Shown here: one piece after another, positions 50,520 to 59,790 of the stretch
Layout of the letters: each line of letters starts with the position of its first letter
Position numbering within the stretch: position 1 is the stretch's first letter
NCBI GenBank assembly: GCA_030247855.1
Contig: JAPDRN010000161.1
Span: forward strand, 1 to 61,347
DNA: 61,347 nucleotides
Direction: 5' to 3'
Origin: Knufia peltigerae
Taxonomy: Eukaryota; Ascomycota; Eurotiomycetes; Chaetothyriales; Trichomeriaceae
The notes under the pieces: model-generated
Databases searched by the model: none
Told to the model about the DNA's origin: nothing
What the model saw: the letters and a program-made list of their open reading frames with translations, nothing else
Position numbers and translations under genes: made by a program

Positions 50520-53500
50520 TTACCAGCGTGCCTCAAGCATACGGAACGGGCCATCGAGCAGCACGCCGTCCTTGTCGAAGTTCTGTACCGATCGCCCATC
50601 GACGCGCACGTCCTTAGGCAGAGTGCGGCTCGGCCACCACACACGTACCGGCGTGCCCTTGCGCAGTCCCTTGCCGAGCGAGACCTGCAGCGTTCCATCG
50701 CGCTGCCGCGCCTGCATCTGCAGGGTGCCATAGGCAGTGGGCAGGCGGTCCACGGCCAGGCCTTCACCAGCCACCCAGGAAGGCGGCGTACCCGGCAGCA
50801 GTGACAGCGCATCGTCGTCCTCGCGCATCAGCATGCCGAACAGGGTGCGGCCGTATTCGGCGCCGATCCAGGTGTGCGGCATGTCGCCCAGGTAGCGCGG
50901 GAAGCGCAGCCGCGAATGCACGACCTCGGCCAGCACCTGCCATTCCAGCGGCCTGCGATCGTGCAGCAGGCCCTGCAGCAGCTCATCGGCCGCTTCAGGC
51001 TGGCCGAGATGCACGTAGCTCAGCACGTTGCGGATTTCATACGGTGTGTAGGCATACAGCGCACCGGGCTGGTTGCGTTTGCGCACATCGTCCAGGTAGC
51101 GGGCGAAGGTGGTGCGCAGGGCCTCGGCGGGCAGCACGCTCTGTGCGCCGGTCGGGTCCAGCGCGATCGACACACCGGTCGGGTCGCCGTCGCCGAGGTC
51201 GGCCGATGACGGAATGAAGTCGATGCCCTTCCATGACATCGTCGCGCGGATCGAGGCATGCAGTGCGTCATACAGCGCCTTGTACTGTTCGCGCGCCCAC
51301 GTGGCGGTTTCGTGGTCGCCCAGTGATTCGGCCAGCCACGCGCCGTCATGCCAGCCCTTCAGGCCCCAGTAGTCGTCCCAGTAGCTGTGGGTGGGTGAGG
51401 GGTAGCCTTCGTGGCTGATCGACGGCGCAAGAATGCCGGCGAAGCGCTCCGGCGCGGGCTGGTCGGCCATGTAGCCCGGCACCAGCGTGCGTTCGCGCAG
51501 TTCCTGCAGGAAGCGCAGCGCGGCCTTCACCTTGGGCAGGTAGGCACGCACGCTTTCCGGCCCGCCATCCAGCCGCGCGACGTCGGCAACGAGGGTGACG
51601 TACTGGCCCTGGCTGTCGTACTCGATGTCCGAGCCGAAGCCGGTATTGACGCTGCCATCATCGTTGAGGATGGGCGACACCAGGCCGTTGCCGTGCACGC
51701 CGTGTTCGCTGTACCAGGCCAGGTAGTCACGCGCGACCTTGGCTTCGCCCATGCGCAGCAGCACGGCCGAGGTGGCCATGCCATCGCGGATGAAGGAGCG
51801 GTTGTAGTTGCGCGGGCCGGGCTGCATCGCCGGGCCGGTCTGGTTGATCAGCATGTACGCGGCCTGCGCGCGCAGCATGTCCACCAGCGAAGGATCGGGC
51901 AGGCGCAGACCCACCTGGCCCAGGCGTGCCTGCCAATCGGCGGAGGCACGGCTGGCCAGCGTGTCGAAGGCCTTGTCGCCGTCGCGCGGTAGCGACGCGA
52001 AGTTGAGGGCCGGTGCTTGCGGCAGCACTCCATTGGCATCGGCGGTGGCGGTACCGAGCGGGAAGGCCACCACCACCGCATCGCTGGCACCCGGTGCCAG
52101 GCTGACGCGATAGCTCAACGCCGCCGCTGCCAGGCCTGCGGCATCGCTTGCCTGCTGTGCGGCAGGCAGTTGCCCGCTGGCGATGGCCGATGTGATCTCG
52201 GTGTCGCCTTCGTTGCCGAAGGGCGCGGTGCCTGCGGCATCCACCGCAGTGAGTGACTGCAGCAGCGTGCGGTCATTGACGCGCACGCTGTTGCCTTCGA
52301 CGACCACCTGGCGGATCGGCGACAGGCCACCGTTCTGCCACGGCGGATTCATCTGCATCGGTCGCACTGCGAGGGTCAGCGTGCCTTCGATGGCTGAACT
52401 GCCGGTGTTGCGCAGGCGATGGCGCACGAAGGTGACCGGTTGCCCGTCGCGCTCGATGGCAAAGGCTTCGCTGCGCAGTTCCAGCCCGGTCTGCGGTGAC
52501 CACGTGGCAGACGGCATCGGCTTCCAGCCATCGCGAAGTGCGTGCTGCATGGGATGTTCGGCGGCACCCGCCGCGCGGCCATCGGCACTGCGCCAGATCG
52601 GCTGCACCAGCGGGGCGCCCTTGTAAGCCTCGATGTTGCCGTATTCGTCGAAGATCGATTTCTGCCGGCCGGCATGCACGCCCACCGCCGTCCAGTAGGT
52701 CTGCTGCATGTGCAGCGACGCGGGGAACAAGGCGCGCTGCGCGCCGCTGGCGGCGATCTGGTAGCGCTTCATCGGCGTCATCACCGCCTTCGGGCCGAGC
52801 AGGCGGAGGCGTTTGATCTGCGGTGCATCGCCTTCCACGGTCAGCCGCAGCGCCTTGATGTTGAGTGGCGCGCCGGCCGCCAGCCAGCTCTGCTGCCTGC
52901 TCGCTGCCTGCGCATCGTGCGCCAGTTCGTGCCAGCGGCCTTGCGCGTCCTGCGCCTGCAGGCGTGCAGCGCCGTGCACGTTGGCCCAGTCCACCGCCAG
53001 CCCGGTGCTTGGCTGCGCGCGGGGCAGGGCGATGTCGAGCGTATGCACGCCGGCTTTGCCCGCGGGGATGGCAACCGAGCCGCCACCCTGCCACAGCGCA
53101 GCGGACTGGGCGGCATCCAGACCGGTCACGCGTGCAGTGAGCGCGGTGTCGAGCGGTTCCATTTCGAAGATGGATACGCCCCAGTCGGAGGTGCGCTGCG
53201 GGCTGGCCAGGCGCAGGTAGCGGGCCTGGCGCGGTGCGAAGTACAGGGTTTCGATGCCGCCCAGCGAATCGCCCATGACGTAGGCGCTCTGCCACTGCTT
53301 GCCGTCGAGCGAGGTCTGCAGCGAATAGCCTTCGGGATTGGAGACATCCCAGGTGAGGCGGACACCGGCCAGCATCGCCGGTTTGCCGAGATCGATCTGG
53401 AACCAGTGGCCGGGACTGAACGCACCGCCGGTGACCGTCTTCGGATCGTTGTCGATCAGGTGGCTGATCGCCATCGCCGGAACCTGCTGCGATGACGCGC

Positions 53501-53639
53501 TGGCCTGCCATTGCGCACGAGGCGGCAGGTTCTGTGCGCTTACGGCTGCAGCCAGCGCGAGGGTCGGCAGCAGCAGGGCCAGGGCAAGGCGCCGGTTCGG
53601 CGGGCAGGGAGCGGTCCAGCGGTCAGCGCACAACGTCAT
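50520..53639 (-). CDS. Secreted discoidin-domain (alpha/alpha)6-barrel glycosidase-like protein
   Basis: Protein of 1039 aa with a signal peptide ending AAAVSAQ (about residue 36). A discoidin/F5-F8 type C (CBM32-like) domain spans about residues 40-165 (ISHLIDNDPKTVTGGAFSPG, WFQIDLGKPA, YLRLASPQRTSDWGVSIFEM). A beta-sandwich region follows. A six-hairpin helical barrel then runs from about residue 540 to 900 (RNYNRSFIRDGMATSAVLLR, YPSPTHSYWDDYWGLKGWHD). Such proteins cut host or plant glycans; the exact linkage cannot be told. A LacI-type operator sits 56 bp upstream. Confidence 0.85.
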   Translation of the reverse strand: MTLCADRWTAPCPPNRRLALALLLPTLALAAAVSAQNLPPRAQWQASASSQQVPAMAISHLIDNDPKTVTGGAFSPGHWFQIDLGKPAMLAGVRLTWDVSNPEGYSLQTSLDGKQWQSAYVMGDSLGGIETLYFAPRQARYLRLASPQRTSDWGVSIFEMEPLDTALTARVTGLDAAQSAALWQGGGSVAIPAGKAGVHTLDIALPRAQPSTGLAVDWANVHGAARLQAQDAQGRWHELAHDAQAASRQQSWLAAGAPLNIKALRLTVEGDAPQIKRLRLLGPKAVMTPMKRYQIAASGAQRALFPASLHMQQTYWTAVGVHAGRQKSIFDEYGNIEAYKGAPLVQPIWRSADGRAAGAAEHPMQHALRDGWKPMPSATWSPQTGLELRSEAFAIERDGQPVTFVRHRLRNTGSSAIEGTLTLAVRPMQMNPPWQNGGLSPIRQVVVEGNSVRVNDRTLLQSLTAVDAAGTAPFGNEGDTEITSAIASGQLPAAQQASDAAGLAAAALSYRVSLAPGASDAVVVAFPLGTATADANGVLPQAPALNFASLPRDGDKAFDTLASRASADWQARLGQVGLRLPDPSLVDMLRAQAAYMLINQTGPAMQPGPRNYNRSFIRDGMATSAVLLRMGEAKVARDYLAWYSEHGVHGNGLVSPILNDDGSVNTGFGSDIEYDSQGQYVTLVADVARLDGGPESVRAYLPKVKAALRFLQELRERTLVPGYMADQPAPERFAGILAPSISHEGYPSPTHSYWDDYWGLKGWHDGAWLAESLGDHETATWAREQYKALYDALHASIRATMSWKGIDFIPSSADLGDGDPTGVSIALDPTGAQSVLPAEALRTTFARYLDDVRKRNQPGALYAYTPYEIRNVLSYVHLGQPEAADELLQGLLHDRRPLEWQVLAEVVHSRLRFPRYLGDMPHTWIGAEYGRTLFGMLMREDDDALSLLPGTPPSWVAGEGLAVDRLPTAYGTLQMQARQRDGTLQVSLGKGLRKGTPVRVWWPSRTLPKDVRVDGRSVQNFDKDGVLLDGPFRMLEARW

Positions 53640-53694
53640 CGCGAAGGCCTCACATCGGCAGGGCCCGGAACGGGCGGGCCTACGCTAGCAAGGG

Positions 53695-53710
53695 ATGTAA
53701 TCGGTTACAT
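53695..53710. promoter_or_regulatory. LacI-family operator upstream of the glycosidase gene
   Basis: ATGTAATCGGTTACAT: 14 of 16 bases are symmetric, with the central CpG typical of LacI-family sites (compare TGTAACCGGTTACA). No lacI-type gene lies in the window, so the regulator would act from elsewhere. Confidence 0.65.
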
Positions 53711-53752
53711 GACGCGTCGCAATATTTTCCGGGCGCGTCCTGGCGCGACTTT

Positions 53753-54649
53753 TCATGAATGCGCACAGATCCGCTCGCGCAACCAGCGATGCGCCGGATC
53801 GCGATGCACGCGTTCGTGCCAGAGCATCACCATCTCGAATCCGGGCACATCAATGGGCGCCGCAACCGCCCTCAAGGCCGGGTCCTGCGCGACCAGGCGC
53901 GAGGGCATCATCGCCACCAGATCCGTGCGCAGCAGCACGCTGCGCAGGAACAGGAAGTGCGGCACCGACAGCACCACGTTGCGACGCGCGCCTACATGCG
54001 CCAACGCGCTGTCGGTGCCGCCATGGAAGCCGCCGCCATCCGGTGACACGATCACGTGGTCCAGCGCGCAGAACTGCTTCAGCGTCGGCCGCCGCTTCAG
54101 TCGTGGATGATCGCGGCGCCCGGCCAGTACGTAGCGCTCCTGGAACAGCGGGCGATGGTGCAGGGACGGAGGTGCGTCTGAAGTGATGTGGAGCGCGAGA
54201 TCGATCTCGCCGCGCTCGCTCTGCGCGACCATCTGCGACGGTGCCAGGCTGACCACGGCCAGGCGCGTGCCGGGTGCACGCTGGCGCAGGTCGGCCAACG
54301 CCGGCAGGACGATCGTGGTTTCGCCGAAGTCCGACGCCATGATCCGCCAGGTCTGCGTGGCCTGGGCGGGATCGAACGCCTGTACCGGCGCGACCGCACG
54401 CTGCACTGCAGCCAGTGCCTCGGCCAACGGTTCGCGCAGGGCATCGGCACGTGCGGTGGCACGCATGCCGCGTGGGCCCGGCAGCAGCAGCGGATCATCG
54501 AACAGGTGGCGCAGGCGCGCCAGCTGCACGCTGACAGTGGGCTGGGCCAGATGCAGGCGTTCGGCCGCGCGGGTGACGTTCTGCTCTTCCAGCAAGGCCT
54601 GCAGGGTTACCAGCAGGTTGAGGTCGACGCGACGCAGGGTATTGTCCAT
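53753..54649 (-). CDS. LysR-family transcriptional regulator
   Basis: Regulator of 298 aa: DLNLLVTLQALLEEQNVTRA and LAQPTVSVQLARLRHLF form the HTH of the NodD-like branch, and an effector domain follows. It is divergent from a quinone-reductase-type gene with 83 bp between, the usual layout of a LysR activator with its target. It converges with nothing; the glycosidase promoter lies downstream of its end. Confidence 0.93.
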   Translation of the reverse strand: MDNTLRRVDLNLLVTLQALLEEQNVTRAAERLHLAQPTVSVQLARLRHLFDDPLLLPGPRGMRATARADALREPLAEALAAVQRAVAPVQAFDPAQATQTWRIMASDFGETTIVLPALADLRQRAPGTRLAVVSLAPSQMVAQSERGEIDLALHITSDAPPSLHHRPLFQERYVLAGRRDHPRLKRRPTLKQFCALDHVIVSPDGGGFHGGTDSALAHVGARRNVVLSVPHFLFLRSVLLRTDLVAMMPSRLVAQDPALRAVAAPIDVPGFEMVMLWHERVHRDPAHRWLRERICAHS

Positions 54650-54732
54650 AGCAATGCCGGGGATTGCAGGAATTCATTTCAACTATAGCGTGGCGGCGCC
54701 CAACATGGCTGGCATTCCCCCCTGGTACCACC

Positions 54733-55512
54733 ATGAACGTTCTGATTGTCTACGCCCACCCCGAACCGACCTCGCTCAATGGCACCTTGAAGACCTTCAC
54801 CGTCGAGCGCCTGCAACGTGCCGGCCACACCGTGCAGGTGTCCGATCTGCATGCCATGCAATGGAAGGCGCAGATCGACGCCGACGATCACGTCGGGCGG
54901 GATCCTTCGCTGCCGTTCCATGCGTCACTGGATTCGCGCGAAGCGTTCACCACCGGCCGCCAGAGTCCTGACATCGCCGCCGAGCAGGAAAAACTGCGCT
55001 GGGCCGACGCGGTGATCCTGCAGTTTCCGCTGTGGTGGTTCTCGATGCCGGCCATCCTCAAGGGGTGGGTGGACCGCGTGTACGCCTACGGTTTTGCGTA
55101 TGGCGTGGGCGAACACTCCGACCGGCATTGGGGCGACCGCTATGGCGAAGGTGCGATGTCCGGCAAGCGCGCGATGCTGGTGGTGACCACCGGCGGCTGG
55201 GAGTCGCACTACGGTCCGCGCGGCATCAATGGGCCGATCGACGATGTGCTGTTCCCGATCCAGCACGGCATCCTGTTCTATCCCGGCTTTGACGTGCTGC
55301 CCGCGCATGTGATCTATCGCAGCAGTCGTATCGATGAGGCGTCGCTGCCTGCCGTGCTGGAGGGGTTGGGGGCGCGGCTGGATGGGCTGGCGAGCGATCC
55401 GGTGATTGCTTACCGGCGGCAGAACGCTGGGGATTATCTGATCCCGTCGCTGGAGCTGCGGCCGGAGTTGGCCGAGGGTGAGGCAGGGTTGCGAGTTCAC
55501 CTCGAACCGTGA
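54733..55512 (+). CDS. NAD(P)H dehydrogenase (quinone) / MdaB-KefF type flavoprotein
   Basis: Flavodoxin-fold enzyme of 259 aa: YAHPEPTSLNGTLKTF at the FMN phosphate loop and ILQFPLWWFSMPAILKGWVD, the signature of the quinone-reductase family. VTTGGWESHYGPRGINGP follows. It reduces quinones or related electrophiles by two electrons. ATG 54733 is chosen over 23 upstream codons that lie in the promoter region shared with the LysR gene. Confidence 0.93.
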   Translation: MNVLIVYAHPEPTSLNGTLKTFTVERLQRAGHTVQVSDLHAMQWKAQIDADDHVGRDPSLPFHASLDSREAFTTGRQSPDIAAEQEKLRWADAVILQFPLWWFSMPAILKGWVDRVYAYGFAYGVGEHSDRHWGDRYGEGAMSGKRAMLVVTTGGWESHYGPRGINGPIDDVLFPIQHGILFYPGFDVLPAHVIYRSSRIDEASLPAVLEGLGARLDGLASDPVIAYRRQNAGDYLIPSLELRPELAEGEAGLRVHLEP

Positions 55513-55622
55513 ATGGCGCATTCGCCTCTGGAAACGCGACGGAGATTCTGTAGGTTCGGCAGTCCAGCGGCACGCGTTGTAGCCGCCCTCAGTGAACTCA
55601 GGGAGACGCAGGTCCATTGAAG

Positions 55623-56123
55623 ATGGAATTCAACTTCACCCTCAGATACCACTTGCCTGATACCTCGATTGATCAAGGTGCCCTCGAGCGGCGCCTGCTC
55701 GATGCTGGATGTGGAGATGCATTGCTGGGCGTAGGGAGCGTGGCAAGGCTGGCGCTGGAATTCTGTCGTGAAGCGAGCAGTGCCGCCGAGGCGATTCACT
55801 CCGCGCTGGCAGACGTCCAGCGTGCCGTACCCGGTGCAGAACTGATCGAAGTCAGTCCCGATCTGGTGGGTCTGACGGATGTTGCCGATCTGCTGGGCAT
55901 GTCACGGCAGAACATGCGCAAGTTGCTGCTCGCGCACCCGCAGACGTTTCCGGCACCGGTGCACGAAGGCAGCGCGTCGATCTGGCACCTGGCCGATATT
56001 CTCTCGTGGATGCAGGCGCGCGGCAGCCAGAAGGTCAGCAGCGAGCTGGCGGAGCTCGCTGCTGCGGCGCTTCAGATCAATGTGGCGAAGGAGCAGGAGC
56101 GGCTGGTTAGCCATCCCGGCTGA
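55623..56123 (+). CDS. Small helix-turn-helix protein
   Basis: Protein of 166 aa. An N-terminal alpha/beta region (EFNFTLRYHLPDTSIDQG) precedes an AlpA/MerR-like HTH at about residues 85-105 (LTDVADLLGMSRQNMRKLLL). HPQTFPAPVHEG and a WHLADILSWMQ segment follow; this is the order seen in excisionase-like or antitoxin-like DNA-binding proteins. No toxin partner is adjacent. A TTG at 55617 is an alternative start with a slightly better-placed AGG. Confidence 0.7.
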   Translation: MEFNFTLRYHLPDTSIDQGALERRLLDAGCGDALLGVGSVARLALEFCREASSAAEAIHSALADVQRAVPGAELIEVSPDLVGLTDVADLLGMSRQNMRKLLLAHPQTFPAPVHEGSASIWHLADILSWMQARGSQKVSSELAELAAAALQINVAKEQERLVSHPG

Positions 56124-56144
56124 GGGTCGCTGCGCGACAGGCCG

Positions 56145-57221
56145 CTACAGTTCCACCCGCTCCCACCAGCGCGTTCCAGCGGTCGGTGCCTGCATGTCCA
56201 GTGCCTCGCCCATCATCGGCGTGGCCACCGGCACGTTCTTCGCTGCAGCCAATGCGCTGATGCGTTCGAACGGCTGCTGCCACTCGTGCAGGGCCAGGTC
56301 GAAGGTGCCGTTGTGGATCGGCAGCAGCCACTTGCCGCGCAGGTCCAGGTGCGCCTGCAGGGTCTGTTCGGGCTGCATGTGCACGAACGCCCAGCGTTGA
56401 TCGTAGGCGCCGGTTTCGATCATCGTCAGGTCGAACGGACCGTACTTTTCGCCGATGGCCTTGAAGCCATCGAAGTAGCCGGTGTCGCCGCTGAAGAAGA
56501 TGCGGAAGTCGCCGTCCTGGATCACCCACGAGGCCCACAGGCTGCGATCGCTGTCACCCAGGCCGCGGCCGGAGAAATGCTGGCCGGGCGTGGCGGTCAG
56601 GCGCAGGCCAGCGGCTTCGGTGGACTGCCACCAGTCGAGCTGTTCAACCTTGGCCGCATCCACGCCCCAGGCAATCAGCTGGTCGCCCACACCCAGCGGT
56701 GCGATGAAGCGCGCGGTCTTGCCGGCCAGCTTCATCACAGCCGCGTGGTCGAGGTGGTCGTAGTGGTTGTGCGAGAGGATCACACCGGCGATCGGCGGCA
56801 GTTCGTCGATGCTGATCGGCGGTGCATGAAAGCGCGCCGGGCCCATCCATTGCACCGGTGAGGCGCGTTCGGAGAACACCGGATCGGTCAGCCAGTACTG
56901 GCCGCGCAGCTTCAGCAGGATCGTCGAATGGCCGAGCCGGAACAGGCTGCGGTCAGGCGCCGCGTCCAGCGTGGCGCGGTCCAGCGTCTGCACCGGAATG
57001 GGGTGGTTGGGTACGGTGCCCTTGGGCTTGTTGAACAGGAAGGTCCACCAGATCTCCAGGCCGTCGCGCAGGCCCATCGCCGGCTTCGGCAGGGCATTGC
57101 GGAACCTGCCTTCGCGGTACTGCGGCGAATCGGGGAAGTCGGGGAGGGACCAGGATTTGCAGAAGGTATAAGCGGTCACGGCGAGGATTCCGAGCAGGAG
57201 GACAAGGAGCAGGCGCTTCAT
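56145..57221 (-). CDS. Membrane-anchored MBL-fold hydrolase (NAPE-PLD/UlaG-like)
   Basis: Protein of 358 aa. An N-terminal membrane helix or signal (RLLLVLLLGILAVTAYTF) is followed by a metallo-beta-lactamase fold: ILSHNHYDHLDHAA (HxHxDH), FFSGDTGYFDGF and LPIHNGTFDLALH. It probably hydrolyses a phosphodiester or lactone; the substrate is unknown. The start is MKRLLLV; the longer frame runs through the operators. It is divergent from the TetR gene at 57325, and two operator copies lie between. Confidence 0.9.
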   Translation of the reverse strand: MKRLLLVLLLGILAVTAYTFCKSWSLPDFPDSPQYREGRFRNALPKPAMGLRDGLEIWWTFLFNKPKGTVPNHPIPVQTLDRATLDAAPDRSLFRLGHSTILLKLRGQYWLTDPVFSERASPVQWMGPARFHAPPISIDELPPIAGVILSHNHYDHLDHAAVMKLAGKTARFIAPLGVGDQLIAWGVDAAKVEQLDWWQSTEAAGLRLTATPGQHFSGRGLGDSDRSLWASWVIQDGDFRIFFSGDTGYFDGFKAIGEKYGPFDLTMIETGAYDQRWAFVHMQPEQTLQAHLDLRGKWLLPIHNGTFDLALHEWQQPFERISALAAAKNVPVATPMMGEALDMQAPTAGTRWWERVEL

Positions 57222-57238
57222 GGGTGACGTCCGCAGGG

Positions 57239-57289
57239 TACACTGCACAGTGTAGTTTCCGATTTCCGGAAAGTACACTGTCGGGTGTA
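57239..57289. promoter_or_regulatory. Two TetR operators between MBL hydrolase and tetR
   Basis: TACAC-N6-GTGTA occurs at 57239-57254 (as TACACTG-CA-CAGTGTA, the better copy) and again at 57274-57289, 35 bp apart. Both face the divergent promoters, so binding would shut off both genes. Confidence 0.7.
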
Positions 57290-57324
57290 AAATGGGTGCG
57301 TTCGTTCAGCTATCTGGTTCCGCC

Positions 57325-57936
57325 ATGTCCCGTACCCCGCAACGCCTTACCGACCGCAAACGCGAGGCCATCGTTCGCGCGGCGGTGGAGGAGTTCCGGT
57401 CGGCCGGCTACGAGGCGACCAGCATGGATCGCATCGCGGCGGTGGCTGGCGTCTCCAAGCGCACCGTCTACAACCACTTCCCGAGCAAGGAAGAACTGTT
57501 CGCGCTGATCCTGGAAGAGCTGTGGCAAAGCAGCGTGGCCAGCGTCGAGTTGCCGTACCGTGCCGACCAGCCGCTGGACGTGCAGCTGCTGCAGCTGCTG
57601 CGGCAGAAGCTGGACCTGCTGGGTGATGCCAACTTCATCGATCTGGCGCGGGTGGCGATGGCCGAGATCATCCATTCGCCCGAGCGAGCGCAGGCGATCG
57701 TCTGCCGCATGGGCGAGAAGGAGAGTGGGATCAGCGCGTGGATCCGTGCGGCGATTGCCGATGGGCGGCTGCGCGAGGTCGATGCGGAATTCGCCGGCCA
57801 TCAGCTGCAGGGCCTGGTGAAGAGCTTCGCGTTCTGGCCGCAGGTGACGATGGGTCAGGCAGTGCTGGCACAGGCCGAACGCACGCGCGTGGCAGAGTCG
57901 GCGGTGGCGATGTTCCTGGGCTTCTACGCGGTCTAG
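57325..57936 (+). CDS. TetR-family transcriptional regulator
   Basis: Regulator of 203 aa with the HTH AAVEEFRSAGYEATSMDRIA and SKRTVYNHFPSKEELF, and a C-terminal AefR/TetR_C_7-like domain (FIDLARVAMAEIIHSPERA). It is divergent from the MBL-hydrolase gene, with two TACAC-N6-GTGTA sites in between. The start MSRTPQ is chosen; 11 upstream codons overlap the operator region. Confidence 0.93.
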   Translation: MSRTPQRLTDRKREAIVRAAVEEFRSAGYEATSMDRIAAVAGVSKRTVYNHFPSKEELFALILEELWQSSVASVELPYRADQPLDVQLLQLLRQKLDLLGDANFIDLARVAMAEIIHSPERAQAIVCRMGEKESGISAWIRAAIADGRLREVDAEFAGHQLQGLVKSFAFWPQVTMGQAVLAQAERTRVAESAVAMFLGFYAV

Positions 57937-58038
57937 GCCTGGGAGCATGTCACCAAGTCCGCAGGCGCTGCACGGCGCGGCAGGATCAAGCGCAGCGGTC
58001 TGAACGGCAACTGGCCGAGGGCGTTGGCAGGCCTGTAA

Positions 58039-58060
58039 AATGGACGAACGTTCGTTCATT
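58039..58060. promoter_or_regulatory. TetR operator upstream of the tetR-DUF418 operon
   Basis: A 22-bp near-perfect palindrome: central ACGAACGTTCGT with outer arms AATGG and TCATT, one mismatched pair. It ends 9 bp before the ATG of the TetR gene. Confidence 0.75.
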
Positions 58061-58069
58061 GTCTGCGGC

Positions 58070-58660
58070 ATGAACCGAACCGACCGCAACGAACAACGTG
58101 CCTCGCAGATCCTGCAGGCCGCCCTGCAGTGTTTTCTGGTCAAAGGCTTCCACCAGGCCAGCATGCGCGACATCGCGCAGGCGGCGGGGGTAAGCCTGGG
58201 CAATCTTTACAACCACTTTCCCGGCAAGGAGGCGCTGATCCTGGCGACGGCCGAGGCCGAACAGGATGAACTGCAGCCTTTGCTGCAGCGGTTGACGGGC
58301 TGCAATGGCGAACGGGCGCACGTGCAGATGTTCCTGCAGGAGTTCCACGCCTTGTGTCGGCAGCCGGAATGGGCGCTGATGAGTGTGGAAGTGCTGGCCG
58401 AGAGTGCGCGCAATCCGGCGGTGGCGGCGGCATTTGCGGGCAACCGCGCGCAGTTGCAACGCGGTTTGGCCGAGGCCCTGCAACAGGTCGCACGGCGTGA
58501 GCGCCGCCGTCCTGCACTGCCCGCCGCGTTGCAGGCGCAGGTCTTGCTGGATGCGATCGAAAGCGATGCGCTGCGGCAGGGGTTGGGCGAGGCGCGCGAT
58601 GCGGATGCCGACGTGCTTGATCCTGGCCTGCTGACAGCGCTGCTCGGGGGGCGCGCGTGA
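58070..58660 (+). CDS. TetR-family transcriptional regulator
   Basis: Regulator of 196 aa with the HTH ILQAALQCFLVKGFHQASMR and GVSLGNLYNHFPGKEALI. ATG 58070 follows the 22-bp operator directly; an upstream in-frame ATG at 58040 lies inside that operator. Its stop overlaps the start of the DUF418 gene (GTGA), so the two form one self-regulated operon. Confidence 0.92.
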   Translation: MNRTDRNEQRASQILQAALQCFLVKGFHQASMRDIAQAAGVSLGNLYNHFPGKEALILATAEAEQDELQPLLQRLTGCNGERAHVQMFLQEFHALCRQPEWALMSVEVLAESARNPAVAAAFAGNRAQLQRGLAEALQQVARRERRRPALPAALQAQVLLDAIESDALRQGLGEARDADADVLDPGLLTALLGGRA

Positions 58661-59691
58661 GCACTGATGATCGACGGCTGCACGGGCTGGACCTCGCGCG
58701 CTATCTCGCGCTGGCCGGCATGGTGCTGGTCAATTTCCGTCTGGCGATGGCCGTTGAAGCCGACGGCGGCGGGTTGCTTGCTGGATTCTTCCGCTTGCTG
58801 GAAGGCAAGGCCTCGGCAACCTTCGTGACGCTGGCCGGGGTGGGGTTGATGCTGGCCACGCAGCGACAAGCGTGGTGGCAGGCGAGCGTGCAGACCTGGC
58901 GGCGGGCCGTGTTCCTGGCCGTACTCGGCCTGCTCAACCTGACCGTGTTTCCTGCTGACATCCTGCACTACTACGCGGTGTATTTCGCGGTGGCAGTGCT
59001 GTGGCTGCGCGCGTCTCCCCGTGTTCTGCTGGGCAGCATGGCGACCCTGGCAATGGTCTCGTTCTGGGCCCTGCTGCACTGGGACTACAACGCGGGATGG
59101 AACTGGCAGGCGTTGGCTTACGAAGGTCTGTGGCAGTGGCCGGGTGCGATGCGCAACCTGCTGTTCAACGGTTTCCATCCCGTGTTGCCGTGGCTGTGCT
59201 TCTTCCTGCTGGGCATGCTGCTGGCGCGGCTGCCGCTGTCGCAGCCACGGGTGCAGCGTGCCCTGCTGCTGCTCGGCCTGTTGTTGATGGGCGCCGGCCA
59301 GGCGTTGCAGCAGTGGGGCCAGGGCACCGCGTGGCAGGCGTGGTTGGCGACGCAGCCGATGCCGCCCGGTCCGGCGTATCTGCTGACCGGCGCAGGCGCG
59401 GCGTGCGGACTGATCGCCGCGTGTCTGTGGCTGGTGCGGCTGCATCCCGGTGATTGGCTGGAGCCGTTCACTGCGGCCGGACGGATGACGCTGAGCCTGT
59501 ACGTGGCGCACATCCTGATTGGCATGGGCGTGCTGGAATCGATCGGTCTGCTTGATGGCAGTGCAAGCCTGTCGTGGGTGTTGATGGCCGCGTTGCTGTT
59601 CGTGATGCTGGCTACGGCAGCGGCCTGGTTGTGGTCGTGGCAGTTCGCGCGCGGCCCGTTGGAAGCGGTCATGCGGCGCGTCGCCGGCTAG
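58657..59691 (+). CDS. DUF418-family multi-pass membrane protein
   Basis: Protein of 344 aa with about ten membrane helices. The N-terminus GLDLARYLALAGMVLVNF and the C-terminal part with GRMTLSLYVAHILIG are those of DUF418/heparan-alpha-glucosaminide acetyltransferase-like proteins. The acyl-transfer role is inferred from the wider superfamily and no substrate is known. It starts with GTG 58657, overlapping the TetR stop by 4 bp. Confidence 0.87.
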   Translation: MSTDDRRLHGLDLARYLALAGMVLVNFRLAMAVEADGGGLLAGFFRLLEGKASATFVTLAGVGLMLATQRQAWWQASVQTWRRAVFLAVLGLLNLTVFPADILHYYAVYFAVAVLWLRASPRVLLGSMATLAMVSFWALLHWDYNAGWNWQALAYEGLWQWPGAMRNLLFNGFHPVLPWLCFFLLGMLLARLPLSQPRVQRALLLLGLLLMGAGQALQQWGQGTAWQAWLATQPMPPGPAYLLTGAGAACGLIAACLWLVRLHPGDWLEPFTAAGRMTLSLYVAHILIGMGVLESIGLLDGSASLSWVLMAALLFVMLATAAAWLWSWQFARGPLEAVMRRVAG

Positions 59692-59790
59692 TTCTTTTGT
59701 CGCAGGAAACCAATGTTGTGACCCGTTTGCCTGTGCGGATGCAGGGCCATCTGCGATAGTAGGTGTCGTCATCAGAGCACGCCTGCATCC

